Source of the DNA: Paenibacillus caseinilyticus
GTDB lineage: Bacteria > Bacillota > Bacilli > Paenibacillales > NBRC-103111
Length of the DNA: 50,797 nt
Reading direction: 5' to 3'
NCBI RefSeq assembly: GCF_027533645.1
Contig: NZ_JAQAGY010000037.1
Span: 1 to 50,797, forward strand
Below are positions 9,112 through 17,229 of the stretch, piece after piece (within the stretch, counting starts at the first letter, position 1; each line of letters opens with the position of its first letter). Made by a program: the position numbers and the translations under genes. The notes under the pieces were generated by a model. That model was not told the origin of the DNA, ran no database searches, and saw only the letters and a list, made by a program, of their open reading frames with translations.

Positions 9112-10014
9112 ATGGAAGCCAATATGGAAATGCAATCGCCGCGCAAAAGCAAAACCGCTTCCGCCGGCCTGCTCCGGACGGACCGCAGCGGGGCGAGCCC
9201 GCTGGCCGGCCTCCTGCTGCATGCGGTGCTGATCGCCGGAGCCGTGCTCATGACCGGGCCGTTCATCTGGATGATTCTCAGCTCGCTGAAGCAGTTCCAC
9301 CAGATTTTCTTAATCCCGCCCCAGTGGATACCGGATCCTTGGGAGTGGGGGAATTACAAGCGCTCCTGGGAGGCGCTGCCATTCGGGCGCGCGTACTTTA
9401 ACAGCACGTACATCGCCGTCATCTCGGTGGCCGGCAAGCTCCTTACCTGCTCGATGGCGGCCTATGCGTTCGCGAAGATCCGGTTTCCGCTGCGCGAGCC
9501 GATCTTCGTCCTCTTCCTGGCCACGATGATGGTGCCGGGACAGGTGACGATCATTCCGCTCTATCTCATGATGAAGAGCATCGGCTGGATCGACAGCCAT
9601 CTGTCGATCATCGTGCCGGAGACGCTGTTCAGCGCCTTCGGGGTGTTCATGCTCCGCCAGTTCATGAAGAGTGTTCCGGACGAGCTGGCCGAAGCGGCCG
9701 TCATGGACGGCGCGAACCGCTGGACGATCTACTGGCGCGTCATCCTCCCGCTGGTGCGGCCGGCGCTGGCAGCCCTCGGTATCTTCACCTTCCTCGGGCT
9801 GTGGAACAATTTCTTCGGCCCGCTGATCTTCCTGAACACGCCGGAGCAATTCACCGTGCCGCTGCTGCTCAACATGTTCCGCGGCATGTACATCACCGAC
9901 TGGACGCTGATGATGGCCGGCTCGGCGATCGCCGTCGTTCCGGTACTTGTGGTCTATATCATCGGCCAGCGGTATATTATCGAAGGCGTGACGCTGACCG
10001 GAATCAAGGGGTAG
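9112..10014 (+). CDS. Sugar ABC transporter permease, MalG/UgpE type
   Basis: 300 residues with AGGAGG (9095-9100) ahead of the ATG. It has six membrane helices, a cytoplasmic N-terminus of about 40 residues, and the EAA loop (LAEAAVMDGANRWTIYWRV) near residues 190-210. It is the last gene of the kinase-regulator-importer operon and is followed by a strong terminator. With the preceding permease it forms the translocation path. The substrate is not readable from the sequence. Confidence 0.93.
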   Translation: MEANMEMQSPRKSKTASAGLLRTDRSGASPLAGLLLHAVLIAGAVLMTGPFIWMILSSLKQFHQIFLIPPQWIPDPWEWGNYKRSWEALPFGRAYFNSTYIAVISVAGKLLTCSMAAYAFAKIRFPLREPIFVLFLATMMVPGQVTIIPLYLMMKSIGWIDSHLSIIVPETLFSAFGVFMLRQFMKSVPDELAEAAVMDGANRWTIYWRVILPLVRPALAALGIFTFLGLWNNFFGPLIFLNTPEQFTVPLLLNMFRGMYITDWTLMMAGSAIAVVPVLVVYIIGQRYIIEGVTLTGIKG

Positions 10015-10047
10015 CGCAGCGCAGACAAGCTGAATATCAGCACAAAC

Positions 10048-10085
10048 AAGAGGCGAACCGGCACTGCTGCCGGTCCGCCTCTTTG
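10048..10085. terminator. Bidirectional terminator between importer and hydrolase genes
   Basis: Stem AAGAGGCG-AACCGGCA paired with TGCCGGT-CCGCCTCTT around a four-base loop, with a short T-stretch. It lies between two convergent genes and can serve both. Confidence 0.8.
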
Positions 10086-10109
10086 CTATGGGCACTTCCT
10101 GCCGAACGG

Positions 10110-11873
10110 CTATTTCCCCTTAGCCTCCGCCGCGAGGAACGGGGCCTCGTAAGGTGCCTGTTTGCCGAGCAGAATGGAGTAGATGTTCTTGTGGGTCTCC
10201 ATCACACCGGACAGGAAGGTCTTATATGGCCGGTCCGTCACGTTGAGCAGCCCGAAGTTATAGCTCTCGCCGCTGGGTCCTTCGAACCAGCGGCCTGTAG
10301 CCGGCTGGTCGAGATAAGAGAACCAGTGGGTGCCCACCACATATCCGAGAGAGGCTGCTTCCTCCACATAGGAGCGGTAGAGCTGGGCACGCTGCTCCTC
10401 GTCGCTGGCGAGCAGCGGAGCAGTGAGGCCTTGTTCCCGGGTGCCGTAGCCGAATTCCGTCAAGAGGATCGGCCTTCCGCCGGACTTGTCATACACATCC
10501 CGGAGCATCTCCCGGTCGAGCTGCCTTGCATAATGATTGATCGAGATGACATCCATATACTTCCCGGCGGCCTCGGCGAGCATACCCCGGATCTTCGGAT
10601 GGTTCGACGGTGTGGTCAGCCAGCGGTCCCCCAGCAGCAGATGGTTGGGATCATATTTGCGGAATACCCGCTCGACCGTACCGTAATAGGTATCGAGATA
10701 CAGCTTCATGAAGTCATCCATATCGCTGCGCGCCTGAGTTGACGAAAGCGGGAGGGACGCTTCATAGAGGGCGTCGAAGCCGTTGTACTCCGTTTTCCAG
10801 GCGGTATTGAACCGGTCTATGCTTCCGTACCGGGACTTGAGCAGTTCCACCAGCTTGCGTTTGGAGGGGGCCTGGCTGCCCTTCAGCTTGGGCAGCTCGT
10901 TGATGATGAGATGGTAATCGGATTCATTGCCAAGGAAATAACCGACAATGTACGGGTTATCCTTGTTCTGGGGCAGGTTCTTGGCGAAGAGAGCATCGAT
11001 CTTGGCTTCGGCCCCCTCGGCGAAAATATCGAAGATCTTCAGTCCGTCCACCTGGGCTTCGGGAATCTCCGAGAGCGGGAGGAACGGGAAGTGAGGCACC
11101 TTGAACTCTTGGGCATAGTTGGCCGGTGACCAGCCGCCTGCGCTGTTGAATCCCCACTTGCGGATGCGGGAGATGCTCTCCTCGTAGAATTCGCGGGAGG
11201 AATACGGTTGACCGGTTTTGCGGATGCGGTTCGCCACATAGAAGGAGAAGGTGTCTTTGGAGTTCAAAAAGGCGGAGCGGTACTCCCCTTCGTAAGGGGG
11301 CATCCATTCGAAGCGATCTTCCTGTCCTTTCAGCTGGGTATAGGTATCGTTCGCGGTCAAGCCGTTCACGCCCAGAGAGAAATACAGCGTTCCGGCCGGC
11401 GTCACCATGACTTTGCGGTTCTGCAGCGCTTCGATGTGGTAATAGCCCGTCGCCTTCAGCCCGTAGGTTTCGCTGCTGCCCTTCAGTCCGCCGTACGCGT
11501 CCCAGCCCGGGGCCTTCAGGCTTCCGTAATAAGCGTCATCGGGCTGCGTGTCCCCCTTCAGCGACGCCTCGCCGGCTACCTTGCCGCTGAAGGTGACTCC
11601 GGCGACCTGGCCGAACCGATCAACGTGTATGGGGCCTGTCTGCTCCTTGGCGCCGGGGTCTTTTTTGCCGTCATCGTCAGAGACCGCTGCCCCCGGTGCT
11701 CCGCCGCCGGGCAAGCCGGGGGGCGAGGTGAGCAGGCCGGCGGCTACCGCAATAGCTGCAAGGGTAACGACGCCGGCGGTAAACCCGACGGCCGGTAATT
11801 TGAATGGCATATAGGCTTTGGATAATGATGCTCTTATTAAAGACACTTTCGATAACGCCCTTTCTCGCTGCAT
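10110..11873 (-). CDS. Membrane-anchored clan GH-A glycoside hydrolase, agarase-like
   Basis: 587 residues if the start is the ATG at 11873 (GGAG 9-12 bases upstream); 11813 is an alternative giving 567. A basic N-terminus and one hydrophobic segment (about 25-45) suggest a signal anchor. The catalytic part begins with TPAGTLYFSLGVNGL, like the opening of GH50/GH86-type agarases. The expected acid/base is Glu317 in FLGNESDY and the nucleophile Glu473 in LLTEFGYGT, both placed as in clan GH-A. HWFSYLDQPATGRW near the end also recalls exo-agarases. Substrate is uncertain: agar-like galactans, or another beta-galactoside or glucan. The gene is alone and convergent with the importer operon. Confidence 0.75.
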   Translation of the reverse strand: MQRERALSKVSLIRASLSKAYMPFKLPAVGFTAGVVTLAAIAVAAGLLTSPPGLPGGGAPGAAVSDDDGKKDPGAKEQTGPIHVDRFGQVAGVTFSGKVAGEASLKGDTQPDDAYYGSLKAPGWDAYGGLKGSSETYGLKATGYYHIEALQNRKVMVTPAGTLYFSLGVNGLTANDTYTQLKGQEDRFEWMPPYEGEYRSAFLNSKDTFSFYVANRIRKTGQPYSSREFYEESISRIRKWGFNSAGGWSPANYAQEFKVPHFPFLPLSEIPEAQVDGLKIFDIFAEGAEAKIDALFAKNLPQNKDNPYIVGYFLGNESDYHLIINELPKLKGSQAPSKRKLVELLKSRYGSIDRFNTAWKTEYNGFDALYEASLPLSSTQARSDMDDFMKLYLDTYYGTVERVFRKYDPNHLLLGDRWLTTPSNHPKIRGMLAEAAGKYMDVISINHYARQLDREMLRDVYDKSGGRPILLTEFGYGTREQGLTAPLLASDEEQRAQLYRSYVEEAASLGYVVGTHWFSYLDQPATGRWFEGPSGESYNFGLLNVTDRPYKTFLSGVMETHKNIYSILLGKQAPYEAPFLAAEAKGK

Positions 11874-12264
11874 GGAGTAGTGACTCCATTTTACCAAAAA
11901 AGATCCGTAATGTTCCAAAAAATTAGGGGGGTACGGGGAGTCGGAACCCATGAAAATCAGATAACGCTCACATCGGGTGATAGGAAAAGAAATGTGCAGC
12001 AGTGAAAGGTCTCCCCACTCGGAGAGAGCAGTTGTTAGTCGTCTAGGACCAGCAGGTATAGTTTAACAACGAAAACAAGACCAATTTCCTACTTTCTCGA
12101 TGTTTTCATCCTGATATGGGAAAAAATTCTTGGAAAATAGACAATTCCAATATTTGATCATAAAAAAATACACGTTTTTGCGACAAAAACAGTCATTTGG
12201 TCTATAATATACCCAAAGAGATGGCGAAATAGTAGAGAGAAACGTCACATGAAGGTAGGACTAT
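11874..12264. other. Divergent intergenic region
   Basis: 390 bases between the hydrolase and the sensor operon. It is AT-rich from 12060 to 12210 and contains the promoter described separately. A small open frame on the minus strand (12063-12248) is low-complexity in composition and lacks a ribosome site, so no gene is called. Confidence 0.5.
12178..12208 (+). promoter_or_regulatory. Promoter of the GGDEF-EAL sensor operon
   Basis: TTGCGA (12178-12183) and a perfect TATAAT (12203-12208), spacer 19 bases, which is on the long side. It lies 56 bases before the start codon. No sigma-54 box (TGGCAC-N5-TTGC) was found although the GAF domain resembles sigma-54 activators. Confidence 0.5.
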
Positions 12265-14529
12265 ATGATGAGCGGCATACCTAAAGATTACAGTACAGCA
12301 TCCAAGCGATTCTGCGCAGAAGCCGGCATGGACTCCAAGGTTATCCCTGCACCTGCCGTGGTGATGACGCAGGAAGAACTTGAAACCAAGCGCAAAGAAT
12401 ACGACGAGATTCTTTCCGTCGTCCAGTTTTTTGGCAACAAGGTGCTCCACTCCCTGAAAGGGACGCCGCTGCTGCTTTCGGTAGCCGACGAGAAGGGTTT
12501 TATCCTTCATATGATGGGGGACGAAACGATCCGGAGCATGGTGAGCGAGCTGGGGATCCGTCCGGGGGTGCAGTTTACCGAGGAAACGATGGGCACCAAT
12601 GTGGTGAGCCTCTCTCTCAAGCACAGCGGGCAGCCCATCGAGCTGATCGGTCCCGACCACTACCACGAATATCTGCATGCAAGCGCTTGTTATGCTGTGG
12701 CCTTCCGGTATACGGATAATAACAATCTTCTGGGCTCTGTCTCGATTATGACGGCCATTGAGCTTCAGAATCCCCTGATGATCACGATGCTGACGACCAC
12801 GATTGATTCGATTGAAAGGGAGCTGCTGCTGCGCAAACAGAACCGGAAGCTGAACATCATGAATCAGGTCATGCTTCAGAATACCCGCAACGGAATCATT
12901 ATCACAGATAAAGAGGGTGTTATAACGGATTTCAATCAGTTTGCCAGAGAGCTTACCGGCCTTACGCTCGAAGAGACGGTGGACAGGCCGGTTCTGTTCC
13001 TGGATCCCATGGGAGGCTTCATCCACTCGGTCATCCAGGAAGGCAGACAGTACGAGGATATCCAGATTGAATTCGGAGGCAGGGACGGAAAGCGCAAGAC
13101 GGTCTGTCTCTTCGATGCCTTCCCGATCTATGACGAGTATCGCCGGATTGTCGGCGCGTTCGGCCAATTCCGCAATATTACCGACCGTTATGAAGCGGAG
13201 GAGCGGTACAATTACCTGGCCAATCACGACGATCTGACGGATATTCCGAACCGGCGGTATTACAAGACCAAGCTGAATACGATGCTCGAGCAGGCTAACC
13301 AAGACCTTCATCCCTACCGGATTGCGGTTCTCTATCTCGATCTGGACCGGTTCAAGCTTGTGAACGACACGCTGGGCCATACTCATGGCGATCTGCTGCT
13401 GAAGCTGGTCGTCGAACGGCTGACGGCCCTGCTCGGTCCCGAGGATGTCATTGCCCGGATGGGCGGGGACGAGTTTATGTTCATGTTCCCCCGCATCCGG
13501 GACGCGGAAGATGTAACCCTCCGGGTGGAAGAGATTCTGAAGATCTTCCATCAGCCTTTCAATATGAACGGCTATGAATTCCATATTACGGCGAGCATCG
13601 GGATCTCCATGTATCCGAGCGACGGTCTGGACAGCGACAAGCTGATGATCCACGCGGACACGGCGATGTACAAGGCCAAGGAGCGCGGCAAAAACCAGTA
13701 TCTCCTGTATTCTGCAGAGATGCAGACCAAATCGCATGAGAAAATCCGCATGGAAACCTCGCTGCGGAAGGCCATCGAGAACGAAGAATTCGTCCTCTAT
13801 TACCAGCCCCAGATCGACCTGCGCTCCGGCGGGGTCAAAGGGGTAGAAGCGCTGATCCGCTGGCAGCATCCGGAGCGGGGCATCGTGTCGCCGTATGAAT
13901 TCATCCCGCTGGCGGAAGAGACAGGGCTTATTATTCCGCTGGATCAATGGGTTCTCCGCACCGCCTGCCACCAGAACAAAAAGTGGCAGGACATGGGGCT
14001 CCCGCCGCTGCGGATCGCCGTGAACCTGTCTTCCCAGCAGTTCGCCAAGGATTCGCTGGTCGATATCGTCCGCCATGCCCTTGAAGAAAGCGGGCTGGCC
14101 CCCGAATATCTGGAGCTGGAGATCACCGAGACGATGACGATGGATGTGGAACACACCATTCCTACGCTGGAGAAGCTGCATGCGCTGGGGGTTCAGATTT
14201 CCATCGACGATTTTGGCACCGGCTACAGCTCGTTGAATTACCTCAAGAAATTTTCCATCGACCGCTTGAAGATTGACCAATCCTTCGTACGCGATATCAT
14301 GTTTGATGCCCATGATTCCGATATAGTCGGTACCATTATTGCAATGGCTCACGGAATGGGGCTGGAGGTAATTGCGGAGGGCGTCGAAGAAGCGGGGCAG
14401 CTTCAGTTCCTAAGAGAACAGAAGTGCAACGAAGTTCAAGGATACTATTACAGCAAGCCGATCCCCGCAGAAGAGTTTGAAGCGAAATATGAACACCTGC
14501 AGCTCATGTCGGAGTCGAATAACGGATAA
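12265..14529 (+). CDS. GAF-PAS-GGDEF-EAL cyclic-di-GMP signalling protein
   Basis: 754 residues, no membrane segment, so cytoplasmic. Domains: GAF-like input (about 45-190) containing MGTNVVSLSL and the spacing of AcoR/DhaR-type GAF domains; PAS (about 200-310); GGDEF (315-485) with an intact GGDEF at 400-404; EAL (495-745) with EAL at 528-530, DDFGTGYSS and KIDQSF, so phosphodiesterase residues look complete. Whether it makes or degrades c-di-GMP, or both, is not decided by sequence. The first 310 residues are clearly homologous to the kinase at 18941-20536. It is the first gene of an operon with a thiamine-diphosphate enzyme (28 bases downstream) and a CMD-like protein. The ATG at 12268 is an equally possible start. 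Confidence 0.93.
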   Translation: MMSGIPKDYSTASKRFCAEAGMDSKVIPAPAVVMTQEELETKRKEYDEILSVVQFFGNKVLHSLKGTPLLLSVADEKGFILHMMGDETIRSMVSELGIRPGVQFTEETMGTNVVSLSLKHSGQPIELIGPDHYHEYLHASACYAVAFRYTDNNNLLGSVSIMTAIELQNPLMITMLTTTIDSIERELLLRKQNRKLNIMNQVMLQNTRNGIIITDKEGVITDFNQFARELTGLTLEETVDRPVLFLDPMGGFIHSVIQEGRQYEDIQIEFGGRDGKRKTVCLFDAFPIYDEYRRIVGAFGQFRNITDRYEAEERYNYLANHDDLTDIPNRRYYKTKLNTMLEQANQDLHPYRIAVLYLDLDRFKLVNDTLGHTHGDLLLKLVVERLTALLGPEDVIARMGGDEFMFMFPRIRDAEDVTLRVEEILKIFHQPFNMNGYEFHITASIGISMYPSDGLDSDKLMIHADTAMYKAKERGKNQYLLYSAEMQTKSHEKIRMETSLRKAIENEEFVLYYQPQIDLRSGGVKGVEALIRWQHPERGIVSPYEFIPLAEETGLIIPLDQWVLRTACHQNKKWQDMGLPPLRIAVNLSSQQFAKDSLVDIVRHALEESGLAPEYLELEITETMTMDVEHTIPTLEKLHALGVQISIDDFGTGYSSLNYLKKFSIDRLKIDQSFVRDIMFDAHDSDIVGTIIAMAHGMGLEVIAEGVEEAGQLQFLREQKCNEVQGYYYSKPIPAEEFEAKYEHLQLMSESNNG

Positions 14530-14557
14530 AGGCATCTTAGAAGAAGGAGTACAACTT

Positions 14558-16207
14558 ATGCAGACCGTGGCGCAACTGATAGTGACGCATCTTGCGGCTT
14601 GGGGGGTAACCCATGTATTCGGGATCCCGGGCAAGCCCGTGACTCCGCTGGTGGCCGAACTGGACCGCCAGGGAATCATGTTCGTTCTTAGCAAGCATGA
14701 GGGAGGGGCAGGGCTCTCCGCTGCTGGGTATGCGTACGGCGGGAGGACCCTCGGGGTGGCAATCGGTACGGCGGGACCGGGAGGCGTGAATATGCTGACG
14801 GCCGCCGGCCAAGCCATGGCGTCCCATCTTCCGGTATTGTTCCTGACCGGACAGCCTCCGATCCGCGAGATCGGCAAGGTGCTCGGGCAGGACAGTACGA
14901 TATTCGGAACCGATCTTGTGAAAATGTTCGAACCTGTAACCAAATTCAGCAGCCGTGTGGAACGGGGCGACCTCCTGAGGACTTACCTTCAGCATGCGGT
15001 GGAGCAGGCATTCACCGGAGTCAAAGGGCCAGTCCACCTGTCCATCCCGGCCGATGTACTCATGGAAGAGACGGAGGAGTTCACTCTGGCGCTGCCGACC
15101 CATTACCCGGCGGTACTCTCCTCCAACCTGCCGCAGGCCGCCGAGCTGCTGCGGCATGCACAGCGCCCGCTGCTCCTATTGGGCGGCGGCGTGCACAATC
15201 AAGGGGCATATGACGAAATTCAAGTGTTCGCGGAGCGGTGGAATCTTCCGGTGGTCACGACGCCGGGAGGCAAAGGGGCATTCCCTTCGGTTCATCCGCT
15301 GTCCATCGGGCCCTTCGGACTGGGTGGAACAGACGCTGCCCGTGACTATCTTGCGCGGGGCGTCGATGTCCTGGTCACCGTAGGCACGCAGCTCAGCGAT
15401 ATGGAGACCGCAGGCATGACCTCCGCGATGTATCCGGGGCAGCTCATTCAGTTTGATTATGATGCCCGATTTGTAGGCAAATCATTACCTGTGGCGACGC
15501 TCGCGGTGTTGGGCGATCTCACAGCGAACCTCCGCAAGCTGGTGGAACTAGGCGCAGAGCGCGGGGCGCAGAGCCAGCTCGAAGCCGCAGCAAGGGAGGC
15601 CGTGGCAGCCACGCAGGAAGCGGTCCCGGCCCTCGAAGGGCAGGAAGGGATGCTCAGCGGAGAGCAGGTCATGAAGCTGCTTCGGGAAGGGCTGCCGGCC
15701 GGCAGTCAGATGTTCGGGGATGCAGGGAGCCATTCGTTCTATGCTGTGAGGCACTTTGAAATCCTGGAGGCAGGTACGTTCCACTTCGAGGAGGTCTATG
15801 CCACGATGGGCCGTGCGATCGGCTACGCGATCGGCGCACAGCTGGCGGAGCCGGAGCGTGTTGTCGTCTGTCTGACCGGCGACGGATGCATGTTCATGAA
15901 CGGAACCGAGGTATCCACCGCAGTGAACTACGGTGCTCCTGTGCTGTTCGTTGTGTTGAACAACGAGCGTTTGGACATGGTAGATAAAGGGATGGCTCGC
16001 CATCTCGGACGGGCGATTGGAACGGTCTACGAGACACCTCTGCAGGCGGCTCTCTTCGGGGAGTCCATGGGAGCTAAGTCTTTCCGCTGCCGTACGGCGG
16101 AGGAGCTGCGGGCAGCCGTGGCGTCGGCCCTGGCTTCGCGGGAGACCGCAGTCATCGAAGTGATGGTTGACCCGCTTGAGATTCCGCCGACCATGGCCCG
16201 GGGATAA
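14558..16207 (+). CDS. Thiamine-diphosphate-dependent enzyme (acetolactate-synthase-like), copy A
   Basis: 549 residues from the ATG behind GAAGGAG (14543-14549). The three-domain layout of the family is visible: N-terminal TPP pyrimidine domain with the catalytic Glu48 (SKHEGG), central domain with PGGKGAF and a nucleotide-fold segment, and C-terminal TPP pyrophosphate domain whose GDGCMF...VLNN motif binds Mg and cofactor. It is close to the protein at 17230-18903 over its whole length, with more than half the residues identical by eye. No regulatory small subunit is nearby, so a role in branched-chain synthesis is unlikely; a carboligase, decarboxylase or 2-oxo acid enzyme of catabolism fits better. 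The true substrate is unknown. Confidence 0.9.
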   Translation: MQTVAQLIVTHLAAWGVTHVFGIPGKPVTPLVAELDRQGIMFVLSKHEGGAGLSAAGYAYGGRTLGVAIGTAGPGGVNMLTAAGQAMASHLPVLFLTGQPPIREIGKVLGQDSTIFGTDLVKMFEPVTKFSSRVERGDLLRTYLQHAVEQAFTGVKGPVHLSIPADVLMEETEEFTLALPTHYPAVLSSNLPQAAELLRHAQRPLLLLGGGVHNQGAYDEIQVFAERWNLPVVTTPGGKGAFPSVHPLSIGPFGLGGTDAARDYLARGVDVLVTVGTQLSDMETAGMTSAMYPGQLIQFDYDARFVGKSLPVATLAVLGDLTANLRKLVELGAERGAQSQLEAAAREAVAATQEAVPALEGQEGMLSGEQVMKLLREGLPAGSQMFGDAGSHSFYAVRHFEILEAGTFHFEEVYATMGRAIGYAIGAQLAEPERVVVCLTGDGCMFMNGTEVSTAVNYGAPVLFVVLNNERLDMVDKGMARHLGRAIGTVYETPLQAALFGESMGAKSFRCRTAEELRAAVASALASRETAVIEVMVDPLEIPPTMARG

Positions 16208-16244
16208 GAACGGGCGTCAGCACGAACAGGAGTGAGGGAATACG

Positions 16245-16649
16245 ATGAGCAATCCAATGCAAACCAATGAAGACCGCTACCGTCAAGGGCGGGAAACCCT
16301 TGTGAAGATGGTGGGCGAGGAAGGGACGAAGACGATCGAGGGCCTGCGGGAGTTCTTTCCTGATTTCGGCGAGATGCTGGTTTCCTTCGGATTCGGAGAC
16401 TTGTACTCGCGCAAACGGCTGGACCTGAGACAGCGGGAGATTATCACGCTGACCTCCCTGATCACCCAAGGCGCTACGGACCAGCTGGGCTTTCATGTCC
16501 ACGCTGCGCTCAATGTGGGCCTCGAGCCCGAGGATATTCTCGAGGTCGTCATGCACTGTGCCGGGTATGCAGGGTTCCCTAAGGCATGCGGGGCCCTCAA
16601 TGTCGTCATGGGCGTCTTCCGCGAGCGTTCGATAGAACTTACGCTGTGA
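16245..16649 (+). CDS. Carboxymuconolactone-decarboxylase-like protein, copy A
   Basis: 134 residues, the usual size of the PcaC/AhpD-like helical family. Recognisable are LDLRQREIITL, the FHVHAALNVGL segment, MHCAGYAGFP with a single cysteine, and the C-terminal helix. AhpD-type enzymes use a CXXC pair, which is missing here, so peroxidase activity is unlikely; a decarboxylase, isomerase-like or accessory role is more likely. It follows the thiamine enzyme by 37 bases and has a paralog (16826-17218) in the convergent operon. Confidence 0.85.
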   Translation: MSNPMQTNEDRYRQGRETLVKMVGEEGTKTIEGLREFFPDFGEMLVSFGFGDLYSRKRLDLRQREIITLTSLITQGATDQLGFHVHAALNVGLEPEDILEVVMHCAGYAGFPKACGALNVVMGVFRERSIELTL

Positions 16650-16676
16650 TCGGGCATTCCGCCGGCAGCACAAAGA

Positions 16677-16707
16677 AGGTCCGTACCTCTTGGGGCGGGC
16701 CTTTTTT
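16677..16707 (+). terminator. Terminator at the centre of the mirror locus
   Basis: AGGTCCG (16677-16683) pairs with CGGGCCT (16696-16702, one G-T pair) and is followed by six T. It ends the plus-strand operon; no equally clear terminator was seen for the minus-strand operon. Confidence 0.7.
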
Positions 16708-16825
16708 GTGCATATCTAAGAATTTCTTGTGTGTGATTAGGCGGCTGCAGTGCCGGCATAGGCCAAAGGCCGGGGCCCTGGGGAGGGCGCTTCGCCGGCA
16801 TCCGCTTGCCGGAAGGCTGGAGATG

Positions 16826-17218
16826 TTACGGCGAAGATTCCATGGCCCTGCGTTCTTCTTGGACGGCGGCGAGTATACGGAAGCCGTTCATCACGCGCGG
16901 AATCCCGACATGGGGAATGCAGTGGAGCAGAATTTCGGTGAGTTCCTGTGCGGTCAAGCCTACATGCTGTGCCGCGTGAAAGTGGAAGTGCAGCTGGTTG
17001 GCGGTATCCCCCTGGCCGAGGAGCACGGCGATCGTCAGCATCTCCTTCTGATGCAGGCTGAGTCCTTCTCTGGCGTAGATTTCACCAAAACCGAAGCCGA
17101 CTACGTATTCTGCCAGCTCCGGCATTTCCTGCTTCAGCTTGTCCACGATCTGGCTGCCGAGCGTTCCGGCCATCAGCGAGAGCTGTTCTTGTCCTTTGTT
17201 CATCTGTTCATGGTTCAT
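16826..17218 (-). CDS. Carboxymuconolactone-decarboxylase-like protein, copy B
   Basis: 130 residues. It shares GFGFGEIYAREGL, QLHFHFHAAQHVGL and LHC-hVGIP with copy A, including the lone cysteine and the histidines, so the two clearly come from one ancestor. It is the last gene of the minus-strand operon, 11 bases behind the thiamine enzyme. As with copy A, the CXXC of AhpD is absent. Role unknown; its pairing with the thiamine enzyme in both operons suggests that it acts on the same substrate or product. Confidence 0.85.
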   Translation of the reverse strand: MNHEQMNKGQEQLSLMAGTLGSQIVDKLKQEMPELAEYVVGFGFGEIYAREGLSLHQKEMLTIAVLLGQGDTANQLHFHFHAAQHVGLTAQELTEILLHCIPHVGIPRVMNGFRILAAVQEERRAMESSP

Positions 17219-17229
17219 ATCTGCATCCC

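Noticed and set aside
12202..14352. Minus-strand open frame of 716 codons opposite the GGDEF-EAL gene
   Set aside because: No ribosome site and no recognisable domain; the plus strand has four clear domains.
16245..17218. AhpD-type peroxidase function for the CMD-like proteins
   Set aside because: The CXXC redox pair is missing; each has only a single conserved cysteine.
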